Assembly: GCA_014238425.1 (NCBI GenBank)
Contig: JABABD010000016.1
Coordinates: 310,001 to 374,000 of the forward strand
Origin: Flavobacteriaceae bacterium
GTDB lineage: Bacteria; Bacteroidota; Bacteroidia; Flavobacteriales; Flavobacteriaceae
Direction of reading: 5' to 3'
Length of the DNA stretch: 64,000 bases
Part shown: positions 33,796 through 43,828 of the stretch, piece after piece
Numbering within the stretch: position 1 is the stretch's first letter
Layout: each line of letters starts with the position of its first letter
Made by a program: the position numbers and the translations under genes
Notes under the pieces: model-generated
Seen by the model: the letters and a program-made list of their open reading frames with translations, nothing else
Database searches by the model: none
What the model was told of the DNA's origin: nothing

Positions 33796-34707
33796 TTAGT
33801 TGGCATTTATTTCGATACGACGGTTTTTTCGCCGACCTTCTAGGGTTCCATTGGTGTCAATAGGTTCTTTTTCTCCTTTCGATAATGCAGTTAATCTAGC
33901 TTCATTGATTCCTTGAGATACTAAATAGCGTTTAACATTTTTCGCTCGTTCCATGCCGAACCAATCATTGGCTATATTATCACCAACACTGTCTGTATGG
34001 CCAATTATTGTGGCTTTTTTATTAGGGTATTTGTCCAAATAATTTTTTAACTCAAATGCATAGGCCTGTAAGGTATTATCTGCTCGAAATTGTTTTGAAG
34101 CAAACCCAGAGTAAAGTGTTTTATTGGCTATGCCACTTTCAATTTCAGAAAGCCGCTCATTAGAGAGTTTCTTTAAAGTGAAATTAATGCCTCCTTTAAA
34201 AGTACCGTCTGCTAAATAAGAAAACTCCCTAATGGCATCATTAACAGATAATTTATCTGCATTAACTCCAAAGTCTTCAAGAATTGCTTTTACTTCATTG
34301 GCGCGCTCTAAACCTATCACACTATTTTCAGTAGTATTTCGTAGCCCAGTGATTAGAAGTTCCATGTCTTGATTGGCATTCAAATATTTAAAAATCGAAT
34401 CTTTAAATTCATTTATAGATTGAGAGATAAGTACAGAGCCTTCTTTATTATTTATCTGAAGATTTTCTGGAAAGCTAAATAGAGGCTTTCCGTTGGCATC
34501 TCTAACTATAAAACCATCATCAGAAAGATTATCAATAATTACTGCTGGTAACTTAATATCAGTATTTAACGAAGGTTTTTCCACTTCGATTGAAGTGTTT
34601 GGCATGACGCCATTCTTACATAAGCCCTTAACAATACAGGAATAGTACCACATGCCAAAAACTGAATATAACAAGAATACTGCGAAGGCGAAAACAAAGT
34701 TTCTCAT
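33796..34707 (-). CDS. OmpA-family protein
   Basis: 303 residues. A single N-terminal hydrophobic stretch (FVFAFAVFLLYSVFGMWYYS) then periplasmic sequence with BON-like features (SQSINEFKDSIFKYLNANQD). The C-terminal OmpA peptidoglycan-binding domain is complete: ATIIGHTDSVGDNIANDWFG, MERAKNVKRYLVSQGI, GRRKNRRIEI. No beta-barrel is present. It likely tethers the inner membrane to peptidoglycan. It is divergent from the his operon. Confidence 0.85.
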   Translation of the reverse strand: MRNFVFAFAVFLLYSVFGMWYYSCIVKGLCKNGVMPNTSIEVEKPSLNTDIKLPAVIIDNLSDDGFIVRDANGKPLFSFPENLQINNKEGSVLISQSINEFKDSIFKYLNANQDMELLITGLRNTTENSVIGLERANEVKAILEDFGVNADKLSVNDAIREFSYLADGTFKGGINFTLKKLSNERLSEIESGIANKTLYSGFASKQFRADNTLQAYAFELKNYLDKYPNKKATIIGHTDSVGDNIANDWFGMERAKNVKRYLVSQGINEARLTALSKGEKEPIDTNGTLEGRRKNRRIEINAN

Positions 34708-34811
34708 TGAGTCAAAAAGTTTGTGGTACTAAAGTTAAAAAAAATGTTAAAATTCATTCGGTTTTTATGTCTTTTTTATTTTAATATTAGGTTATTAATT
34801 TTTTTATGCGT

Positions 34812-34819
34812 TACATTTG
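34812..34819 (+). promoter_or_regulatory. promoter -7 box TACATTTG of the his operon
   Basis: Perfect TAnnTTTG 19 bases before the leader-peptide ATG at 34838, so the transcript should begin near 34825 and include the whole attenuator. Confidence 0.65.
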
Positions 34820-34837
34820 TGGAGACAAAATAAATTA

Positions 34838-34894
34838 ATGAACTTTATTCAATTACATCATCATCATTTTCATAGTATCGCTCAAGCGAGATGA
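34838..34894 (+). CDS. histidine operon leader peptide
   Basis: An 18-codon frame reading MNFIQLHHHHFHSIAQAR, with five His codons within six positions (34856-34873), all CAT. It is followed by complementary segments and a terminator, then hisG at 35002. Translation speed through the His codons would report histidyl-tRNA charging, the classical his attenuation mechanism of enterobacteria. Confidence 0.85.
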   Translation: MNFIQLHHHHFHSIAQAR

Positions 34895-34956
34895 AAGTGT
34901 ATTGAATAAAACCAAGATATTTTTAAACCCGTTTGAGTAAATCAAGCGGGTTTTTT
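34844..34956 (+). promoter_or_regulatory. his transcription attenuator with alternative RNA folds
   Basis: TTTATTCAATTACA (34844-34857) can pair with TGTATTGAATAAA (34898-34910), enclosing the leader frame and a small TCGC-TCAA-GCGA hairpin (34878-34889). CTCAAGCG (34881-34888) can instead pair with CGTTTGAG (34930-34937), which is the left arm of the terminator; that is the antiterminator. Stalling at the His codons would block the first arm and free CTCAAGCG; finishing translation to 34894 would cover it and let the terminator form. Confidence 0.75.
34925..34956 (+). terminator. his attenuator terminator
   Basis: AAACCCGTTTGA pairs with TCAAGCGGGTTT (one G-U pair) over GTAAA, followed by a run of T. 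It ends 45 bases before hisG. Confidence 0.85.
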
Positions 34957-35001
34957 AATACAATTCCATAGTTAGATTTACTCAAACACATCCACAAAAA
35001 A

Positions 35002-35859
35002 ATGAGTAAACTAAAGATTGCTATTCAAAAATCAGGACGACTGCATGATGATTCCTTAAAAATGTTAAAGGATTGCGGTATTTCTATAGATAATGGAAAA
35101 GATCAACTAAAGGCATCATCTCGTAATTTCCCATTAGAGGTGTTTTATTTGCGAAATGGAGATATTCCTCAGTACTTAAAAGACGGTGTAGTAGATGCCG
35201 CCATTATTGGTGAAAATGTGCTTATAGAAAAAACTAGAGACATTGAAATTATAGAAAGTCTTGGATTTTCTAAATGTCGCGTGTCTTTGGCAGTCCCGAA
35301 ATCATTTGAGTTTAGAACTATCGAGGATTTAAACGGAAAAAGAGTGGCGACCTCTTATCCTAATACATTGAAACAGTACTTAAATTCCAAAGATATATCT
35401 GTGCAGACACACATTATCAATGGCTCTGTAGAAATTGCCCCAAATATTGGTTTGGCTGATGCAATTTGTGACATTGTATCTAGCGGTAGTACACTTTTTA
35501 AAAATAACTTGGAAGAAGTAGAGATTATTCTTAAGAGTGAAGCGGTGTTAGCAGTTTCACCTATTATTAACACTGCTGTTAAACCCATACTTGAAAAACT
35601 TCAATTTAGAATACAATCGGTATTGAAGGCTCGAAGTTCTAAATATATATTATTGAATGCTCCTAATGATAAGATTCAAGCTATCAGCAATATTCTTCCA
35701 GTTTTGAAAAGCCCGACTGTTTTGCCTTTGGCAGAAGAAGGATGGAGTTCAATTCACTCAGTTATTGATGATAATCAATTCTGGGAAGTCATTGATGCCT
35801 TAAAAGATGCTGGTGCTGAAGATATTTTAGTATGTCCAATTGAAAAAATGGTATTATAA
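35002..35859 (+). CDS. hisG: ATP phosphoribosyltransferase, long form
   Basis: 285 residues. First step: PRPP plus ATP to phosphoribosyl-ATP. The catalytic domain shows LKIAIQKSGRLHDDSLKMLK, AAIIGENVL and the phosphate-binding DIVSSGSTLFKNNL. The last 75 residues form the ACT-like HisG_C regulatory domain (HSVIDDNQFWEVIDALKDAG), so this is the self-contained long form that needs no HisZ and is normally feedback-inhibited by histidine. It shares one base with the hisD start. Confidence 0.95.
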   Translation: MSKLKIAIQKSGRLHDDSLKMLKDCGISIDNGKDQLKASSRNFPLEVFYLRNGDIPQYLKDGVVDAAIIGENVLIEKTRDIEIIESLGFSKCRVSLAVPKSFEFRTIEDLNGKRVATSYPNTLKQYLNSKDISVQTHIINGSVEIAPNIGLADAICDIVSSGSTLFKNNLEEVEIILKSEAVLAVSPIINTAVKPILEKLQFRIQSVLKARSSKYILLNAPNDKIQAISNILPVLKSPTVLPLAEEGWSSIHSVIDDNQFWEVIDALKDAGAEDILVCPIEKMVL

Positions 35860-37145
35860 TGACACTCATTGAATTTCCAGAACAAAAAGATTGGCCTGAA
35901 TTACTACAAAGACCAACAACGAATATAGAAGATATTGAGGCGACAGTGGTAAGCATCTTTAATGACGTAAAACAGCATGGTGACACCTCCATTTTAAAAT
36001 ATACGAGCATTTTTGATGGCATAACATTGAACGATTTTAAAGCGTCGATAGATGAAATCAATACTGCTTGCTTACATGTTTCTAATGAGTTAAAAGAGGC
36101 CATTGCTATAGCTAAATATAATATTGAATTATTTCATGAAGCTCAGACTACACAAAGGATAGAATTAGAAACTGTTAAGGGCGTTTTATGTTGGCAGGAA
36201 AAACGTCCGATACAAAAAGTTGGACTATATATTCCAGGAGGTACGGCTCCTTTGTTTTCAACAATAATGATGCTAGCGGTTCCTGCTAATATAGCTGGAT
36301 GTAAAGACATTATTCTTTGTACACCTCCAGATAATAAAGGACGTATTGACCCAGCTATATTGTATACAGCGAAACTTTGTGGCGTCACGCAAATATTCAA
36401 GGTAGGTGGTATTCAGGCGATTGCAGGCATGACATTTGGAACTGAATCTATTCCGCAAGTGTATAAGATTTTTGGACCTGGAAATCAATTTGTCACAGTA
36501 GCGAAGCAATTAGCTACAAAATATGGCGTGGCTATCGATATGCCAGCTGGACCAAGTGAATTATTAATTGCGGCTGATGATTCGGCAGATGTACAATTTA
36601 TTGCATCTGATTTGTTAAGTCAGGCCGAGCACGGAACAGACAGTCAAGTTATTTTGGTGTCAACTTCTAAAAAATTATTACAGGCAGTCTCTAAAGAGAT
36701 TGATAATCAAATTAGCGAATTACCACGAAAAGAAATAGCAAGAAAGGCCATAGGTAATTCCAAACTTATACTAATGAATTCTGATAATGAAGCCATGGAA
36801 CTCATCAATGAATATGGCCCAGAGCATTTGATTATTTGCTGTAATAATGAAGATTTTTACTTGGATAATATTCAAAATGCTGGCTCAGTATTCGTTGGCA
36901 ATTATACACCTGAAAGTGCTGGCGACTATGCTTCTGGTACCAATCACACATTGCCTACTAATGGTTTTTCTAAAGCATATTCTGGCGTTAACCTTGATAG
37001 CTTCATGAAAAGCATGACCTTTCAAAAAATTACTAAAGAAGGACTTACGAACATTGGTCCAGCAATAGAGCTTATGGCAGAAGCAGAAGGTCTGCAAGCG
37101 CACAAAAATGCTGTTTCCATTAGACTAAATGAATTAAAATCATGA
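35859..37145 (+). CDS. hisD: histidinol dehydrogenase
   Basis: 428 residues. Oxidises L-histidinol to L-histidine in two NAD-dependent steps with zinc. Conserved segments visible: VGLYIPGGTAPLFSTIMMLA, FGPGNQFVTVAKQLA, DMPAGPSELLIAAD, LLSQAEHGTDSQ (zinc and catalytic Glu/His region), and ESAGDYASGTNHTLPT. Its length is normal. It overlaps hisC by 4 bases (ATGA), typical for the whole operon. Confidence 0.96.
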   Translation: MTLIEFPEQKDWPELLQRPTTNIEDIEATVVSIFNDVKQHGDTSILKYTSIFDGITLNDFKASIDEINTACLHVSNELKEAIAIAKYNIELFHEAQTTQRIELETVKGVLCWQEKRPIQKVGLYIPGGTAPLFSTIMMLAVPANIAGCKDIILCTPPDNKGRIDPAILYTAKLCGVTQIFKVGGIQAIAGMTFGTESIPQVYKIFGPGNQFVTVAKQLATKYGVAIDMPAGPSELLIAADDSADVQFIASDLLSQAEHGTDSQVILVSTSKKLLQAVSKEIDNQISELPRKEIARKAIGNSKLILMNSDNEAMELINEYGPEHLIICCNNEDFYLDNIQNAGSVFVGNYTPESAGDYASGTNHTLPTNGFSKAYSGVNLDSFMKSMTFQKITKEGLTNIGPAIELMAEAEGLQAHKNAVSIRLNELKS

Positions 37146-38185
37146 TAGATATAAACACTTTAGTTAGGGGAAACATCAAAAAATTAGAGCCATATTCATC
37201 TTCCAGAGATGAATTTACTGGAACAAAAGACGATATGATCTTTTTAGATGCAAATGAAAACCCGTTTAAAAATGGTTTGAATAGGTATCCAGATCCAAGG
37301 CAATTGGTACTAAGACAAAAACTATCAAGAATCAAGCTAATAGATGAAGACTGCATACTATTAGGAAATGGTAGTGATGAAGTGATAGATTTGATTTTTA
37401 GAGCATTTTGTGAGCCTAATGCCGATAATGTTATAATACTTCCGCCAACGTATGGGATGTACAAAGTTTCAGCTGTTATTAATGCAATTGAGACGAACAT
37501 GGTTATGTTGATGGATGATTTTCAACCTGATGTCGATGCAATTTTGAAATGTGAAAATCCATCTACAAAAATCCTATTCCTCTGTTCGCCGAATAACCCA
37601 TCTGGCAATAGTATTGCAATCGAAAAAGTTGAAAAATTAATAAATGAATTTAAAGGATTGGTTGTCATTGATGAAGCATACATAGATTTTTCTGATCAAT
37701 CAAGCTGGTTAACAAGATTAGGTGAGTTTCCAAATCTGATTGTCACACAAACATTTTCAAAAGCCTATGGTATGGCTGGTATACGATTAGGTGTTTGTTG
37801 CGCTTCAAAAGATATCATTTCTATTCTTAACAAGATAAAACCTCCTTATAATATCAATGAACTTACACAGGAAAAAGCGATAAATTGTCTTGAAAATTTA
37901 GAAAAAGTAGAGATGCAAATCATTGATTTAAAAGAGAATAGGAGTGAGTTGCAAAAACAATTGAAAGATGCTGCCATTATAAAAACCATATTCCCTACAG
38001 ATGCCAACTTTGTTTTGGTTCAAGTTGATGATGCCAATAAAAGATATAAAGAACTCATACAAATGGGGATTGTTGTTAGGAATAGAAGTAATGAACCTTT
38101 ATGTGGTAATTGTTTGCGCTTAACAATAGGTACTAAAGAAGAAAATAAAAAATTAATACACGCTTTAAAGAGTTTAGACGAATGA
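37142..38185 (+). CDS. hisC: histidinol-phosphate aminotransferase
   Basis: 347 residues. PLP-dependent fold type I transaminase turning imidazole-acetol phosphate into histidinol phosphate with glutamate. The PLP Lys is in [14 protein letters not shown]; other marks are [39 protein letters not shown] and the C-terminal CLRLTIGT. Overlaps hisB by 4 bases. Confidence 0.95.
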   Translation: MIDINTLVRGNIKKLEPYSSSRDEFTGTKDDMIFLDANENPFKNGLNRYPDPRQLVLRQKLSRIKLIDEDCILLGNGSDEVIDLIFRAFCEPNADNVIILPPTYGMYKVSAVINAIETNMVMLMDDFQPDVDAILKCENPSTKILFLCSPNNPSGNSIAIEKVEKLINEFKGLVVIDEAYIDFSDQSSWLTRLGEFPNLIVTQTFSKAYGMAGIRLGVCCASKDIISILNKIKPPYNINELTQEKAINCLENLEKVEMQIIDLKENRSELQKQLKDAAIIKTIFPTDANFVLVQVDDANKRYKELIQMGIVVRNRSNEPLCGNCLRLTIGTKEENKKLIHALKSLDE

Positions 38186-39297
38186 AAAAAGTACTATTTA
38201 TAGACAGAGATGGCACCTTGGTTATCGAACCACCAAAAGATTATCAACTTGATAGTCTTGAAAAACTAGAGTTCTACCCGAAAGTATTTCAATACTTATC
38301 GAAAATAGTAGATGAGCTAGACTACGAATTGGTGATGGTTACTAATCAAGATGGTTTGGGTACTAATAGTTTTCCAGAAGATACATTTTGGCCTGCTCAT
38401 AATAAGATGTTGAAGGCTTTTGAAAATGAAGGCATTATGTTCAATGATGTTTTGATTGACAAATCTTTGCCTGAAGATAATGCGCCAACACGAAAACCAC
38501 GAACGGGAATGCTTAACAAGTTCATGAATGAGAGTTATGATCTTGCAAATTCTTATGTTATTGGTGATCGATTGTCAGATATGGAATTAGCAAAAAACCT
38601 AAACTCAAAAGGTATATGCATATGTAATGATAGTAACTTGTTATTAAATGAGTTAAACTCATTTGTATCATTAAAAACTTCAAATTGGAAATCTATTTAT
38701 GAATTCTTAAAGCTCAACGATCGAACGGCAACAATTAATAGAAAAACTAAAGAAACCGATATTGCCATTTCATTAAATCTTGACGGTATTGGAGATAGCA
38801 ATATTGATACAGGTATTGCATTCTTCGATCATATGTTAGACCAGTTAGCGCGTCATGGTCAGTTGAATATTAACATACAAGTAAAAGGTGATTTAGAAGT
38901 CGATGAACACCACACTATAGAGGACACAGCAATAGCTTTAGGCGAAGCCTTTGATAAGGCGTTAGGAAACAAATTAGGTATAGAACGCTATGGATATTGT
39001 TTACCAATGGATGATTGTTTAGCACAAGTTGCGCTAGACTTTGGCGGTCGTAATTGGCTAGTTTGGGATGCAGATTTTAAGAGGGAAATGATAGGAAAAA
39101 TGCCAACCGAGATGTTCTTTCACTTCTTTAAATCGTTCTCTGATGGTGCAAGAGCAAATATCAATATCAAAGCAGAAGGCACCAATGAGCATCACAAAAT
39201 TGAAGCGATATTCAAAGTATTTGCTAAAGCCATAAAAATGGCAAAAAAGAGAGATGTCAATAATATGGTGTTACCATCAACTAAAGGGTTGTTATAA
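38182..39297 (+). CDS. hisB: bifunctional histidinol-phosphatase / imidazoleglycerol-phosphate dehydratase
   Basis: 371 residues. Residues 1-165 are a HAD phosphatase ([13 protein letters not shown] with the nucleophile Asp, [34 protein letters not shown]). Residues about 180-371 are IGP dehydratase ([49 protein letters not shown], with metal-binding His pairs). The fusion provides two non-consecutive steps, so no separate histidinol-phosphatase gene is needed. It shares one base with hisH. Confidence 0.95.
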   Translation: MKKVLFIDRDGTLVIEPPKDYQLDSLEKLEFYPKVFQYLSKIVDELDYELVMVTNQDGLGTNSFPEDTFWPAHNKMLKAFENEGIMFNDVLIDKSLPEDNAPTRKPRTGMLNKFMNESYDLANSYVIGDRLSDMELAKNLNSKGICICNDSNLLLNELNSFVSLKTSNWKSIYEFLKLNDRTATINRKTKETDIAISLNLDGIGDSNIDTGIAFFDHMLDQLARHGQLNINIQVKGDLEVDEHHTIEDTAIALGEAFDKALGNKLGIERYGYCLPMDDCLAQVALDFGGRNWLVWDADFKREMIGKMPTEMFFHFFKSFSDGARANINIKAEGTNEHHKIEAIFKVFAKAIKMAKKRDVNNMVLPSTKGLL

Positions 39298-39878
39298 TGA
39301 GAGTTGCGATAATTGATTATGGTGCAGGTAACGTTAAGAGCTTAGAATTTGCTTTTAAAAGACTCGGAGTAAATTCAAGTTTAACCAGTAACTCTGAAGA
39401 CATAATAAGTGCGGATAAAGTTATTTTCCCTGGTGTAGGAGAAGCAAGTAGCGCGATGCGTAAATTGAAGCTGACAGGTTTGGACACATTAATTCCTGAA
39501 TTAAAACAACCTGTTTTAGGGATTTGTTTAGGCATGCAATTGCTTTGTAATTTCTCAGAAGAAAACGACACAAAAGGTCTAGGCGTGTTTGACGTAGATG
39601 TTGTGAAATTTTCGAAGCAAGTAAAAGTGCCTCAAATAGGATGGAATACCATTTATAATCTAAGGTCAGAGTTATTCGATGGTATAAATAACAATGAATT
39701 CATGTATTTAGTACATAGCTATTTCGTGCCGAAATTGGACACAGCTATTGCTCTATCGGATTATGAAGAAGCATATACAACAGCCTTAAAAAAAGACAAT
39801 TTTTACGGAGTGCAATTTCATCCAGAGAAGAGTAGTAATGCAGGAGAGAAACTTTTAAAGAATTTTATAGAACTATGA
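39297..39878 (+). CDS. hisH: imidazole glycerol phosphate synthase, glutaminase subunit
   Basis: 193 residues. Class I glutamine amidotransferase: nucleophile Cys in [16 protein letters not shown], His-Glu in VQFHPEKSS. It feeds ammonia to His[21 protein letters not shown] at the start is the HisH signature. hisA and hisF follow, so the synthase subunits are separated by one gene. Overlaps hisA by 4 bases. Confidence 0.95.
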   Translation: MRVAIIDYGAGNVKSLEFAFKRLGVNSSLTSNSEDIISADKVIFPGVGEASSAMRKLKLTGLDTLIPELKQPVLGICLGMQLLCNFSEENDTKGLGVFDVDVVKFSKQVKVPQIGWNTIYNLRSELFDGINNNEFMYLVHSYFVPKLDTAIALSDYEEAYTTALKKDNFYGVQFHPEKSSNAGEKLLKNFIEL

Positions 39879-40600
39879 GAATAATACCAGCTATAGATAT
39901 CATTGAAGGTAAGTGTGTGCGATTAACTAAAGGAGATTATAGCACTAAAAAAGTGTATAATGAAAACCCGTTAGAAGTCGCTAAACAGTTTGAAGATAAT
40001 GGTATTCAATATTTGCACTTAGTAGATTTAGATGGCGCCAAAGCCAGCAGGGTAATCAATTATAAAGTTTTGGAGTCCATTGCATCCAGGACTAATTTGA
40101 AGATTGATTTTGGTGGCGGTCTAAAATCTGATGACGATTTAAAAATTGTGTTTAACTCTGGTGCGAGACAAATAACGGGCGGCAGTATTGCAGTAAAGAA
40201 TCCAGAAATTTTTGAAAATTGGATTGAAACCTATGGTTGTGAAAGAATCATTCTTGGCGCTGATGCCTATAATGAAAAGATAGCCATAAGTGGTTGGCAG
40301 GAAGAAAGTGACCTGAATCTCATACCATTTATAGAAACCTTTAAAAGTAAAGGGATACAATATGTTATATGCACAGATATCGCCAAAGATGGCATGTTAG
40401 CGGGCCCTTCAGTTAGCTTATATCAAAGAATCATGAATGACATTGCATCTATTAAACTAATTGCTTCAGGTGGCGTTTCAGAATACAAAGATATTATGGA
40501 TCTGCAGAATATTGGATGTGAAGGTGTTATTATAGGAAAAGCAATATATGAGAACAAAATTAGTTTGAAACAATTAGAACAATTTATAATTAATAATTAG
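39875..40600 (+). CDS. hisA: ProFAR isomerase
   Basis: 241 residues, a TIM barrel with the two-fold repeat seen in HisA and HisF. The catalytic Asp is in [15 protein letters not shown] and the second in [15 protein letters not shown]; the phosphate sites are FGGGLKS and IASGGVSEY. It isomerises the aminoaldose ProFAR to the ketose PRFAR. It abuts hisF directly (TAG then ATG). Confidence 0.95.
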   Translation: MRIIPAIDIIEGKCVRLTKGDYSTKKVYNENPLEVAKQFEDNGIQYLHLVDLDGAKASRVINYKVLESIASRTNLKIDFGGGLKSDDDLKIVFNSGARQITGGSIAVKNPEIFENWIETYGCERIILGADAYNEKIAISGWQEESDLNLIPFIETFKSKGIQYVICTDIAKDGMLAGPSVSLYQRIMNDIASIKLIASGGVSEYKDIMDLQNIGCEGVIIGKAIYENKISLKQLEQFIINN

Positions 40601-41356
40601 ATGCTTACAAAACGAATTATACCATGTCTAGATATTAAAAACGGAAGAACGGTCAAAGGTGTGAATTTTGTGAATTTACGTGACGCAGGGGATCCTGTTG
40701 AACTGGCAAAATTGTATTCTGAAAATGGTGCAGATGAACTCGTATTTCTTGATATTTCTGCCACAGAAGAGCGGAGAAAAACACTAACAAAACTCGTTCA
40801 TGATGTAGCCGAACAGATTAATATTCCTTTTACAGTTGGCGGTGGGATTTCATCTATTGAAGATGTGGACATGCTTTTAAAAAATGGGGCAGATAAAGTA
40901 TCCATTAATTCGTCAGCCGTAAAGCGTCCAGATCTAATAGACGAATTATCAAATACATATGGCAATCAATGTATTGTTGTAGCTATAGATGCTAAGCTCA
41001 TTGGAGATGAATGGATAGTCCACCTCATTGGAGGAAAAGAGCCGACATCTATCAATTTATTTGATTGGGCTATTGAAGTAGAAAAACGAGGTGCAGGTGA
41101 GATCCTTTTCACTTCAATGAATAATGATGGCTCCAAGGAAGGTTTTGCTAACAATGCTTTGGCAAGGCTTTCTAATTGTGTAAATATTCCTGTAATAGCG
41201 TCTGGTGGTGCCGGAAATATAAGTCATTTCATAGATGTTTTTAAAAAAGGGAAAGCTGATGCTGCTTTAGCGGCTAGCGTGTTTCACTTTAAAGAAATAG
41301 GCATAAAGACTTTAAAAAAAGAATTAAGACAACAAGCAATTTCTGTAAGATTATGA
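40601..41356 (+). CDS. hisF: imidazole glycerol phosphate synthase, cyclase subunit
   Basis: 251 residues. TIM barrel with catalytic Asp in [18 protein letters not shown] and [14 protein letters not shown], where family members usually have Asp in TSMDRDG; here Asn replaces that second residue (SMNNDG), but the following Asp in NDG remains. Phosphate sites are TVGGGISS and IASGGAGN. It cyclises PRFAR with ammonia from HisH. Overlaps hisIE by 4 bases. Confidence 0.94.
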   Translation: MLTKRIIPCLDIKNGRTVKGVNFVNLRDAGDPVELAKLYSENGADELVFLDISATEERRKTLTKLVHDVAEQINIPFTVGGGISSIEDVDMLLKNGADKVSINSSAVKRPDLIDELSNTYGNQCIVVAIDAKLIGDEWIVHLIGGKEPTSINLFDWAIEVEKRGAGEILFTSMNNDGSKEGFANNALARLSNCVNIPVIASGGAGNISHFIDVFKKGKADAALAASVFHFKEIGIKTLKKELRQQAISVRL

Positions 41357-41949
41357 GAGTAGATTTTAACAAGTATAATGATGGATTGGCTCCAGTAATT
41401 ATTCAAGACAAACAAACAAAGACTGTACTCATGTTAGGGTATATGAATTCAGAGGCTTTGGAAAAAACACAAACTACCAAACTTGTAACTTTTTATAGTC
41501 GATCAAAGCAGCGATTATGGACAAAAGGAGAAGAAAGTGGCAATTATTTAAGCCTGATTAGCATAGATGTTGATTGTGACAATGATGCACTATTGATCCA
41601 AGTATTACCAAAAGGTCCAACATGTCACAAAGGTACTGATACATGTTGGCAGAAAGAAAATAAACCATCTTTTGGTTTTTTATCTACACTAGAAGATGTC
41701 ATAGCGAATCGATATGAAAATGATTCCGAATCATCATATGTTGCTTCCTTATTTAGGTCTGGAATCAATAAAATAGCACAGAAAGTAGGAGAGGAAGCGG
41801 TTGAAGTTGTTATTGAAGCTAAAGATAATGATGCCAATCTATTTATAAATGAAGGTGCTGATTTATTGTTTCATTACCTCATTTTATTAAAAGCGAAAGG
41901 ACATTCATTAAGGGAAGTGGTTAAGGTTTTGGAGCAGAGGCATAGTTAA
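41353..41949 (+). CDS. hisIE: bifunctional phosphoribosyl-AMP cyclohydrolase / phosphoribosyl-ATP pyrophosphatase
   Basis: 198 residues. Residues 1-105 are HisI ([20 protein letters not shown], zinc/magnesium Asp in [11 protein letters not shown], Cys in [12 protein letters not shown]). Residues 110-198 are HisE ([20 protein letters not shown] with acidic metal residues). Together they perform steps 2 and 3. It is the last his gene, followed 1 base later by a perfect terminator. Confidence 0.95.
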   Translation: MRVDFNKYNDGLAPVIIQDKQTKTVLMLGYMNSEALEKTQTTKLVTFYSRSKQRLWTKGEESGNYLSLISIDVDCDNDALLIQVLPKGPTCHKGTDTCWQKENKPSFGFLSTLEDVIANRYENDSESSYVASLFRSGINKIAQKVGEEAVEVVIEAKDNDANLFINEGADLLFHYLILLKAKGHSLREVVKVLEQRHS

Positions 41950-41986
41950 AATAAAACACGCATCTAATTTAGATGCGTGTTTTATT
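41950..41986. terminator. his operon terminator
   Basis: AATAAAACACGCATCTAA and TTAGATGCGTGTTTTATT are perfect 18-base complements around one T. It serves the his operon and, from the other strand, the convergent small gene at 42003. Confidence 0.92.
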
Positions 41987-42002
41987 AAGATATATTGTAA
42001 AC

Positions 42003-42227
42003 TTAGCTTGCTTGGTGGAGTACAGGATCTTTCTTGACCCATTTTCCATTTTTAGATTCTCCATAGATAATAACATCTTTTAAACGTTCGTACATTTTTA
42101 CAGTACGCATCATTTGTTGTTTAGTATCGCTATGAAGTTTTATTCCTGAAGCTTTTGAACCTTTATTTCTTATTTCAATGTAAAATCCGTCTTTTAATTT
42201 TAGAGGACGCGAAGGTGGTCTTCCCAT
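42003..42227 (-). CDS. small conserved basic protein
   Basis: 74 residues from ATG 42227 (MGRPPSRPLKLKDGFYIEIR); an ATG at 42263 would add 12 residues. The body KGSKASGIKLHSDTKQQMMR and KNGKWVKK is basic. It looks like a short conserved flavobacterial protein, possibly nucleic-acid binding; I know no function. It is divergent from truA. Confidence 0.65.
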   Translation of the reverse strand: MGRPPSRPLKLKDGFYIEIRNKGSKASGIKLHSDTKQQMMRTVKMYERLKDVIIYGESKNGKWVKKDPVLHQAS

Positions 42228-42314
42228 AGTGTATTTTTTGTTTTGTTTTCTATATGTTTGCATAATAGCAATTTTCGGACCAATTACCAATTTTTTAAGA
42301 CATTATTAGCTAAA

Positions 42315-43100
42315 ATGAATGTGAAGCCACAATATTTTTACGTGATTACCGTACAATTTCTAGGATATCGTTTTCATGGATGGCAAAAACAGCCCAACCT
42401 GAAAACACTTCATTTTATGATAGATAGGACCCTGAACTATGTTTTAAAAGGTGATTATTTTAAGACTTTGAGCACTGGTAGGACAGATGCAATGGTATCA
42501 GCAGAACAAACTGCCTTCGAGCTTTTTTTAAAAGAACCATTGCATGACAAAGCGTCATTTTTAAATGAATTTAATTATAATCTCCCTCAAGATATTCGAG
42601 CATTAGATATTAAAGAAGTTGATAAGGATTTTAATATCATTCAAAATTCTAAAATCAAGGAATATCACTATGTGTTTTCTGAAGGGCAAAAAAATCACCC
42701 TTTTTGTGCACCTTTCATGACGACAATACTAGATTCATTAGATATAGAATTAATGAAGCGAGGTGCTCAACTCTTTCAAGGGAAACATAATTTTAAAACT
42801 TATTGTTACAAGCCAACGTTGACTGGTAGCTTTTTAAGAGAGATCAATTATTGTAAGCTTGTTGAAAACGACCTGTATACAGCAAATTTTTTCCCAGATA
42901 AAAGCTACATCCTTAAAGTGCATGGCAAAGGGTTTATGAGAAACCAAATACGATTAATGATGGGTGCATTAATATATTTAGGCAAGCACGATATTGATTT
43001 AGACTATATTGAGCAAAGCCTAAAACCTGATAATACTTCAATAATGGAATATGTTGCTCCGGCTTCGGGATTGATTCTGCATAAAGTAACATTTACTTAA
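42315..43100 (+). CDS. truA: tRNA pseudouridine synthase A-like enzyme
   Basis: 261 residues from ATG 42315; the upstream frame to 42243 overlaps the divergent gene's leader. Catalytic Asp in LSTGRTDAMVSA; VQFLGYRFHGWQKQPNLKTL is the TruA opening and GKGFMRNQIRLMMGALIYLG the C-terminal signature. It makes pseudouridine at 38-40 of tRNA anticodon stems. It is more diverged than a typical TruA, and Flavobacteriaceae often have a second copy, so this could be the paralogue. Confidence 0.82.
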   Translation: MNVKPQYFYVITVQFLGYRFHGWQKQPNLKTLHFMIDRTLNYVLKGDYFKTLSTGRTDAMVSAEQTAFELFLKEPLHDKASFLNEFNYNLPQDIRALDIKEVDKDFNIIQNSKIKEYHYVFSEGQKNHPFCAPFMTTILDSLDIELMKRGAQLFQGKHNFKTYCYKPTLTGSFLREINYCKLVENDLYTANFFPDKSYILKVHGKGFMRNQIRLMMGALIYLGKHDIDLDYIEQSLKPDNTSIMEYVAPASGLILHKVTFT

Positions 43101-43151
43101 CCTTTTAGATATAGGCATTTTTTGTATTTTTAAGTTTCAAATAATATAAGC

Positions 43152-43826
43152 ATGGCAATACCAAAATCAATATTAGATTTCTTTAATAAATTAGAAAAAA
43201 ACAATGACCGCGATTGGTTTAATGCGCATAAAAATGAGTTCAAGAGTATTGAAGCAGAAGCTAAAAAAGCGTATCTAGATTTAAATGATATGTTGAGCGC
43301 TCATGATGAAATAGATCAGTTCAAGATGTTTCGAATTTATAGAGATGTTCGATTCTCAAAGAACAAATTGCCTTATAAAACGCATTTTGGAGGATCTTTC
43401 CATCGAAAAAAACCTGAACTAAGAGGCGGCTATTATTTACATATTCAACCTAATAATGAATCTTTTATTGCGACAGGATTTTGGGAGCCAAATAAAGAAG
43501 ATCTTTTTAGAATACGAAAAGAGTTTGAACAAGATGATTCTGAAATTCGAAAGATCATTACAAAAAAAACCTTTAAAAATATATGGGGAGAGCTTGTTGG
43601 AGACGAGGTGAAAACTGCCCCTAAAGGGTTTAGTAAAGAACACAAAGCAATAGATTTGATTAAAAAGAAGCAATTTATATTCACAAAGAAATATACAGAT
43701 AAAGAAGTGACATCAGCTAATTTCATTAAAGACGTCGATACTGCCTTTAAAGGTATTCGGCCATATTTTGATTATATGAGCGATGTGCTTACTACAGATC
43801 TTAATGGCGTGTCTATGCTAAAATAA
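43152..43826 (+). CDS. DUF2461 (TIGR02453) family protein
   Basis: 224 residues. The family marks are NDRDWFNAHKNEFKSIEAEA, FRIYRDVRFSKNKLPYKTHF and GGYYLHIQPNNESFIATGFW, with RKEFEQDDSEIRKII and a C-terminal AFKGIRPYFDYM. The family is widespread and of unknown function; a DNA-linked role has been guessed. It is 52 bases downstream of truA with no terminator seen, and convergent with the next gene. Confidence 0.88.
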   Translation: MAIPKSILDFFNKLEKNNDRDWFNAHKNEFKSIEAEAKKAYLDLNDMLSAHDEIDQFKMFRIYRDVRFSKNKLPYKTHFGGSFHRKKPELRGGYYLHIQPNNESFIATGFWEPNKEDLFRIRKEFEQDDSEIRKIITKKTFKNIWGELVGDEVKTAPKGFSKEHKAIDLIKKKQFIFTKKYTDKEVTSANFIKDVDTAFKGIRPYFDYMSDVLTTDLNGVSMLK

Positions 43827-43828
43827 AG

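Noticed and set aside
34838-34894. The 18-codon frame before hisG as chance.
   Set aside because: Five His codons in six, a promoter box, two alternative pairings and a terminator in the right order make chance very unlikely, so it is reported as a leader peptide instead.
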